Assembly (NCBI GenBank): GCA_036897485.1
Contig: JAYMTF010001512.1
Span: 1-22,967 of the forward strand
Direction of reading: 5' to 3'
Source: Pelargonium nanum
Taxonomy: Eukaryota; Streptophyta; Magnoliopsida; Geraniales; Geraniaceae
DNA length: 22,967 nucleotides
Shown here: piece by piece, positions 17,921-22,967 of the stretch
How positions within the stretch are numbered: the first letter of the stretch is position 1
How the letters are laid out: each line of letters opens with the position of its first letter
The notes under the pieces: model-generated
Databases searched by the model: none
The model's input: the letters and a program-made list of their open reading frames with translations, nothing else
Told to the model about the DNA's origin: nothing
Position numbers and translations under genes: made by a program

Positions 17921-19673
17921 CTCGAGCCAAGAAGGAACATTGCTCCGGTACCCGGTGGCGAGGATGACAGAGTCCACGTCAAGTCTCCGGCCATCGACGA
18001 GCTCGACCTGACTGGCTGAGAACTTCTTGACTCCGGGCACTACCGCAATCTCACCGGCTCTGATTTTCTCCAGAGCACCCACGTCCATCACCGGGGACTT
18101 TCCGTGCACATTATTGAGCTCCAACGGTCCAATTTCCGGCCTCTTGATACCGTACTTGCTCGTGTTTCCGAACACGAACCACGCCATGATCAGCAAGAGC
18201 TTGTCGACAATCCAGAGTGGGAGCCACTTCAGCAACAGAACCGCCAATTCTGACGTTGATTTCCCCATTATTTCTCTAGGCAACACATGAACCTGAAATT
18301 TTCAGAATCCAGGTTAAAACTTGGAGAGAAAAAAAGAATGAGATGTGGGCAAATTTGTTAAATATGGGTTCTTTTGGGTTAAATTTGATTTTGTTTTTGA
18401 AACGTCAAGAACAACACCAAGAACAATGAACCCATTGTGAATTTTTTTTGGGTGATCCGTTAAATGTAATGAATGGATAGGTAATCTTACAATTTAGATG
18501 TGTATTTGATTTGAAAAAAAAAAATATTGACACACATTTGATTTAAGTCAAATGTAAAGGGTTGAATAGCTAGCTGAATGTTGGGAGGGAAATAAGACTT
18601 AGGATTTGTTTTGGAATGGAATGGGCCGAAAGAAGAATTAAGCTAACATAACATATTATATTGGGCTTAGGCTAGAATGAGATGGGCCAAAAGGAGAGTT
18701 AGTAACATAACATATTTTACTAGGTTTGGGCTAGACTTAATTTACTGGATTTGGAGAAAGTACAAATTTATTTTTAATTCTTTTTAACCGTGTTACTTAT
18801 TTTTATCAGAAAAGAGACTATCATGAAACAAAACGAACTTAAATGAACTGCTCCGGAACAAAGTAAAATTCAAGGACTGATTTGAAACAAAACGGATAGT
18901 TCAATTACTATTTTGTATCTTTCTCCAAAATTAATTTTTGGGGACTATTTTAGAATTTTTGAAAAGATCAGGGAACGCATTTTAGGATAATTATTATTTT
19001 CTTAAGCACTCACCGAGCTCCGAACCACCATCGCCGGCAACGCATTGTGGTTGCAGAGGTCGAGCGACACCTCCATGCCGGAGTTTCCGCAGCCGACGAC
19101 GAGAACCCTCTGTCCCTTGTACTTCACGCCGGACATGTAGTCGCGGGCATGCAAGATCTCGCCGCCGAACTCGCCGAGCCCGTCGATCTCCGGCACCACC
19201 CGCTCCGCATCCTCGCCGGTGGCCACCACCAGCCACTTGCAGATGTAGTCCACCTCGGCGACGTCCGACACGGTCTTAACCCGCCACAGATCGGTGGTTC
19301 GGTCGAACCGAGCCGACTTGACGCACGCGTTGAAATGCGGCTCGATTCGGAACTGGTTGGCGTAGCTCTCAAGGTACTCGACGTATTGTTTCTTAGACGG
19401 ATACTCCGGGTAGTGCTCCGGAAACGGAGCGTTCGGGAGCTGACAAAATTGCTTCCGCAAGTGAAGCTTGAGCCGATCGTAGGTTCGTTTTTGCCACAAC
19501 GAGGCTATGCAATCGGCACGCTCGAGCACCACGAACGGAACACCCTGTTCCCGGAGACACGCCGCCGTGGCGAGGCCGGAGGTCCCGGCGCCGACGATGA
19601 CCGGGCCGTTGACCCAGATCGCCCGGCAAGGCCGTCGGTCGGTGACGTCGTAAAGGCCAAATGAGTAGTCCAT
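17921..19673 (-). CDS. YUCCA flavin monooxygenase (auxin biosynthesis), two exons visible, last exon missing
   Basis: YUCCA enzymes convert indole-3-pyruvate to indole-3-acetic acid using FAD, NADPH and O2. Exons here are 19673-19014 (220 codons) and 18292-17921 (124 codons), joined by a 721-base intron (TCG|GTGAGT ... TTTCAG|GTT). Visible motifs are FAD site [11 protein letters not shown] (about 26-36; family usually GAGPSG), [23 protein letters not shown] (about 148-155; family usually ATGEN), NADPH site [11 protein letters not shown] (192-202), [13 protein letters not shown] (221-233) and [16 protein letters not shown] (to 344). [11 protein letters not shown] near the start and the overall pattern fit the YUC3/5/7/8/9 branch. 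Family members are about 410-430 residues. The expected last exon, with FPNGWKG- and FTRRGLSG-type motifs, is not found downstream. Reading through donor GAG|GTGAGA gives stop after about ten residues (TAA 17887-17885). Either a truncated gene or one with a displaced exon. Confidence 0.85.
18614..18734. repeat. 61-base tandem duplication in YUCCA intron 1
   Basis: GAATGGAATGGGCC at 18614 and GAATGAGATGGGCC at 18675 start two adjacent units, each containing TAACATAACATATT and ending in GGGCT(T)AGGCTAG / TTTGGGCTAG. The copies have diverged by several substitutions and small gaps. Both splice sites are unaffected. Confidence 0.85.
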
Positions 19674-19777
19674 TTTGGACTTTGAAGAAAAAGGTCGGAA
19701 AGTTGAAAAAGATTGAAATTCTTTTGTTTTGGAATGTGAAGAGAGAAAGGGTGTGGAGCGGTCCGTCTATTTTTTGC

Positions 19778-19784
19778 ATTTATA
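19778..19784 (-). promoter_or_regulatory. Putative TATA box of the YUCCA gene
   Basis: TATAAAT on the minus strand within AGTAAATATAAATGC, about 105 bases upstream of the ATG at 19673. A start near 19750 would give a leader of about 75 bases. It lies less than 15 bases from the edge of the inverted-repeat element. Confidence 0.5.
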
Positions 19785-19792
19785 TTTACTCC

Positions 19793-20109
19793 TACATGTA
19801 TTTTCACATAAAATGTTTAGGATAGTAAATGAAAAATATTCTAATGAATTCATTACCAAGGTTAATATTTTATACATCTTTTACTAAAGATTGTATAAAA
19901 ATTCGTTTTTTGTGTGTTAGATTTGATGTATCATAATAAGTTTTCACAGCTTGTTTGTGTATAACTCATCAACGTTTTGTACATTAATAATCGTACATAT
20001 ATTTTTTATTCTCTTAAATCGATACATGTAAATAAATATATTATAACATTAAAAAATCTTTGTTTTCTACTCTAAACATTTTCAATATTTATATGGGAAA
20101 ATACATGTA
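19793..20109. mobile_element. MITE-like inverted-repeat element in the YUCCA promoter
   Basis: The left arm TACATGTATTTTCACATAAA, then ATGTTTAGGATAGTA, is mirrored on the right by TACTCTAAACATTTT, then TATGGGAAAATACATGTA (20102-20109 end). The arms match imperfectly over roughly 38 bases and enclose AT-rich DNA with no coding potential, total about 317 bases. This is the form of a non-autonomous DNA transposon. Target duplications are not certain, so the superfamily is not assigned. A related arm occurs at 16104-16152. Confidence 0.55.
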
Positions 20110-22393
20110 AATAATTAACATGTGTGAACCCTTCTTTTTTTATTTTGAATTTGTGCTTGTTTGTTTACTCTACTGCCTTTTTAAAGAAGGTGCTACATAA
20201 TACTGACCTAAATGAGGTATGTGTCAGGTGTGAATAAAATTGTTTGATTTAAAAAAAAAACATTATTTGCTCTTTAAAAGATCAAAAACTAAATTTAGCT
20301 TCTTAAATGAGCAAAAAGCTGCAAGAGCTCAAATGGTCTAATGGAAAACAATGTTGACTGTGAGGAGCTCAAATGGTCGACGTACTATAGTTGTGTCATT
20401 TAATGCATAACATCCAAATTATATTTCAATTCAAATTATATAAATGTAAATAATTTAATTATACTTCCACAATTACTCAATGTCTATTTTGGTGATTTAA
20501 ACATTTTATACCTATTTACAATTGATTTTATCAAACATGCTTTTGCAATAAACTCAACTTACAGTCGTGCATTTACTGAACACAACTGACTTTCTAGAGC
20601 AGTTCCTTACATTTTTCACCCCTCCTTACTTTTTGAAGTAGAGATAACAAATAATCCCTTAATAATCCATCTTTTTACTATTTTTGTAAAATATGTAAGT
20701 GTCATAATGTCTCCCCATCAGCTAAGGTTTTAATTCTTAAACTTTGAATGAACCAAAAAGTCTCTAAACTTTAGTTTTTTTCACTCATAACAAACTTACT
20801 GTTAGATAAAGGTTAACAGATCCGTCAAGTGTGTTGACGTGAAATTTCACATATTTTTAATATAAAAAATATCACAATGATGGGACAACTTTGAAATGTA
20901 AATTTACATTGACACATGTCAAGTTTTTTTTTTTAAATGGAGTTACTTGCACAACACATGATCGATTAAGTGTCAAATTCTATAAAAATGAATATGACGG
21001 AATGAATTGTGAGAAGTTAACGTGAAGGTTAAAAACGATTAGGGTAATTAAGAGTTAAGTACGCATAGTTATGAGTAATAATCCGCAATTTCCTTTTTTT
21101 TAATAACTAAATTGCATCTTCATATTCTAAATCTAAATTAAACTTACAAAAACACTTGTCATCTTCATATTGATTTAATGCTAATTAGCATTTATAATTT
21201 AATTTTTACCTTATAAAATTCAATGATTTAAAAATCAGACCGGTAGCAATATTGTTTGGTCACTGGGTTGGTCGATCAGGTCAACTATATAATTTATTAT
21301 TTAACTATAAGGACTTTAGCTCAAATATGAACTTTTGAGCAAAAATCAAAGTGATAGTTGAACTTTCAAAAGTCAAAAACTAGTGGCTAAACTTTTCAAA
21401 AATTAAACAAACTAGTGGATACCGTTAGATATCAATTAACTTTAACTGTTAATTGCTAAATTGATATCATTGACCAATCTTTACTAATCTTTGACCAATA
21501 ATTTTTTTTAGAGAATCTATAAAATAGTATTTGCACGTACGTTTCAGACAAAAAAAAATTAAATGTTCATTAGGGATTATTAATTTAAATTTTAGAAAAA
21601 TGAATTTTGTGAACAAATTTGGAAAAATATCGTCATGTTTTAGCTATGAGAAAGAAAAAAAAACTTGATTAATAATTTCTTAAGAATATCATGTTCATGA
21701 GTTTATTTTAAAAAAAATACATGTTTACGAAGAACACATTTTTTTTTATTTCATGATTTCTTTAAACGTACATAAAATTCATGCATGTCTATGAACATTT
21801 TATTTTATTTTGATAAGCAAGCGTAACAACCGAAACTCGAATATGAGACCTTAATAGAAGTAAGTGTTTTAAACCACTTGCTCCGCGCACATAAAAACTG
21901 GACAACTGTTTTTACAGGGTTTTAAGCATTTAGCTGTAATCCACTTCTTCTTGTTTACTTAGGGAATGATAAATCCACTTTAACATTTGTGTCCACATGC
22001 TTCTAATCTCTTGTCTCTATTGTTATTTTTATTTTTAAATTAATTAAAATGGAACCCACATATGTTAGATAATTTGTAATAGGATAAAGCACCAATTTAT
22101 GTTGCTACTTAACAACCATTTTTGATATATTACTGAGTTTAGCTAAATTAGAATTTAGTTATTTGTAAAAACTAACTTGACAGCAAATTAAAAAAAATGA
22201 GGTGGGATTTGATTTCTCCAATTAGCATACAAATGTCTCACGCACACCCTTTATTGAGATTTTGGCAAATACTCTTCCACTGCATGAATCAATATCTGAC
22301 AACCCAATTAACAGTTAAATTATTAGAAAAGTTAAACAGTGATTTAATTTAATTTCATGCAATGAATTGATGAAGTAAACTTAATGAACATAC
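20110..22393. other. AT-rich intergenic region
   Basis: About 2.3 kb with no gene I can support. A 14-base direct repeat GAGCTCAAATGGTC occurs near 20326 and 20366. Segments about 20700-20940 and 21310-21480 share a style (AACTTTNAAAAGTC, CCGTTAGATAT/ACTGTTAGATAAAGG words) seen in old dispersed plant repeats. GATATCAATTAAC (about 21428) and GTTAATTGCTAAATTGATATC form an imperfect hairpin. A SINE-like relic lies near 21820-21883. Confidence 0.5.
21820..21883 (-). repeat. tRNA-derived SINE-like relic (reverse strand)
   Basis: On the minus strand GAGCAAGTGGTTT (21883-21871, A-box-like) is followed by TAAGGTCTCATATTCGAGTT, containing a degenerate B-box TATTCGAGTTT (21843-21833). Word order and spacing match plant SINE heads. 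Edges are estimates. Confidence 0.35.
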
Positions 22394-22967
22394 CTTTTGT
22401 TGGTCTGATATTATAACACATCATTCTCCATCTCCTAATTCTAAATCCTTGCACAACAGATTTATAAACCAATTCCAAGATAACAGATTTTCTTCATCTA
22501 CAACAACCCAAACAATTTGATACATTTGGTTATTGCCATCTCTGCCAACAACAGCAAGAATTTCACCTTTCACCAGTCCTTTTAAAAAGTAATCATCCAA
22601 CCATATGAACTTCCTACAACCAACTGAAAGGAAACATTTCTTCAATGCATCAAAACAAATGTATATTCTTTTGAAGTATGGATTAGCTACTGGGGATGAG
22701 AACCAATTTTCTAACTCAACTGTAGTTCCTGGGTTGGATCTCTTTATCTCAGCCACATATCTATATACATCTTTGTACTCAGACATGTAACTCTCTATCA
22801 TTTCCTTATGTAGTATTTGCTTCGCCTTTCTACATTGTACAAGAGAGACTTTGAGCTTCAACTTTTTCCAAATAAGCTTTTTCATGGACTTTGATTTTAT
22901 CATCGGACACTCAGTTATAATGTCTTTCAAGTGTTTAGAAATTAAACGAGAAGTGAGCCGCTTATTT
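22394..22967 (-). pseudogene. Mutator-like (MULE/MuDR) transposase fragment, 5' end beyond window
   Basis: The frame is open at the right edge of the window. It reads KRLTSRLISKHLKDIIT, then a Lys-rich MuDR N-terminal-type region. The MULE catalytic region follows: EIKRSNPGTTVELE, FKRIYICFDALKKCFLSVGC, FIWLDDYFLKGLVKGEILAV and GNNQMYQIVWVVVDEENLLS. The first D of LDDYFLKG corresponds to the family's GLDGCFLKG aspartate, the first of the DDE triad. After LELGDGE an in-frame TGA (22423-22421) interrupts, but the frame continues CVIISDQQKG-like as in the family (normally GW.xISDQQKG) up to a plausible donor AAG|GTATG at 22394. The stop, and TGT where Trp is usual, indicate decay. The rest of the transposase is not visible to the left. 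Confidence 0.88.

Noticed and set aside
19047..19664. 205-codon plus-strand frame opposite YUCCA exon 1.
   Set aside because: GC-rich antisense shadow of the YUCCA exon with no recognisable domain.
20326..20379. GAGCTCAAATGGTC direct repeat as the start of a tandem array or CRISPR-like pattern.
   Set aside because: Only two copies, 40 bases apart, in a plant genome. Too little to call more than a short direct repeat.
921..21883. Clustering of an auxin-synthesis gene (YUCCA) and an auxin-response repressor (Aux/IAA) as a functional cluster.
   Set aside because: They are over 13 kb apart with an unrelated mitochondrial gene and F-box genes between them. Nothing in the sequence indicates co-regulation.

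Overview
This is a nuclear window from a flowering plant, most likely a eudicot. Genes are split by GT-AG introns, intergenic DNA is AT-rich and long, and the proteins are plant-specific families (Aux/IAA, YUCCA flavin monooxygenase, KIB/DUF295 F-box). Debris includes a Stowaway-type MITE, tRNA-SINE-like relics and a Mutator (MULE) transposase. The species cannot be named from this sequence; the asterid-like feel is only an impression.

Layout. 1-598: intron and last exon of a TH2-type thiamine-monophosphate phosphatase gene (+). 1921-4668: a complete five-exon Aux/IAA repressor of the IAA11 group (-), 282 residues. 4.7-9.4 kb: long intergenic DNA with no gene I can support. 9470-13018: a complete four-exon gene (-) for a 211-residue COA1-like mitochondrial inner-membrane protein. 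13331-13591: a Stowaway MITE. 14183-14826: an F-box pseudogene (-). 16227-17360: its apparently intact F-box/DUF295 relative (-). 17526-17660: a decayed YUCCA fragment that reads in frame into the F-box ORF. 17921-19673: a YUCCA gene (-) whose first two exons are intact but whose last exon, about 70-80 residues, is not visible. 19793-20109: a MITE-like inverted-repeat element next to the YUCCA TATA box. 22394-22967: a broken MULE transposase (-) running off the right edge.

Function. The genes do not form an operon-like unit. Two belong to auxin biology (YUCCA makes IAA, Aux/IAA represses the response), one to thiamine salvage and one to mitochondrial assembly. The most unusual part is 14-20 kb. 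There the F-box gene and the YUCCA gene each have a degraded partial relative nearby, and one YUCCA fragment is joined in frame to the F-box reading frame. Several introns have also expanded by imperfect tandem duplication. I saw no evidence of a wholly new biological system. Exon borders below were read by hand from splice signals, reading-frame continuity and remembered family sequences, with no database search.
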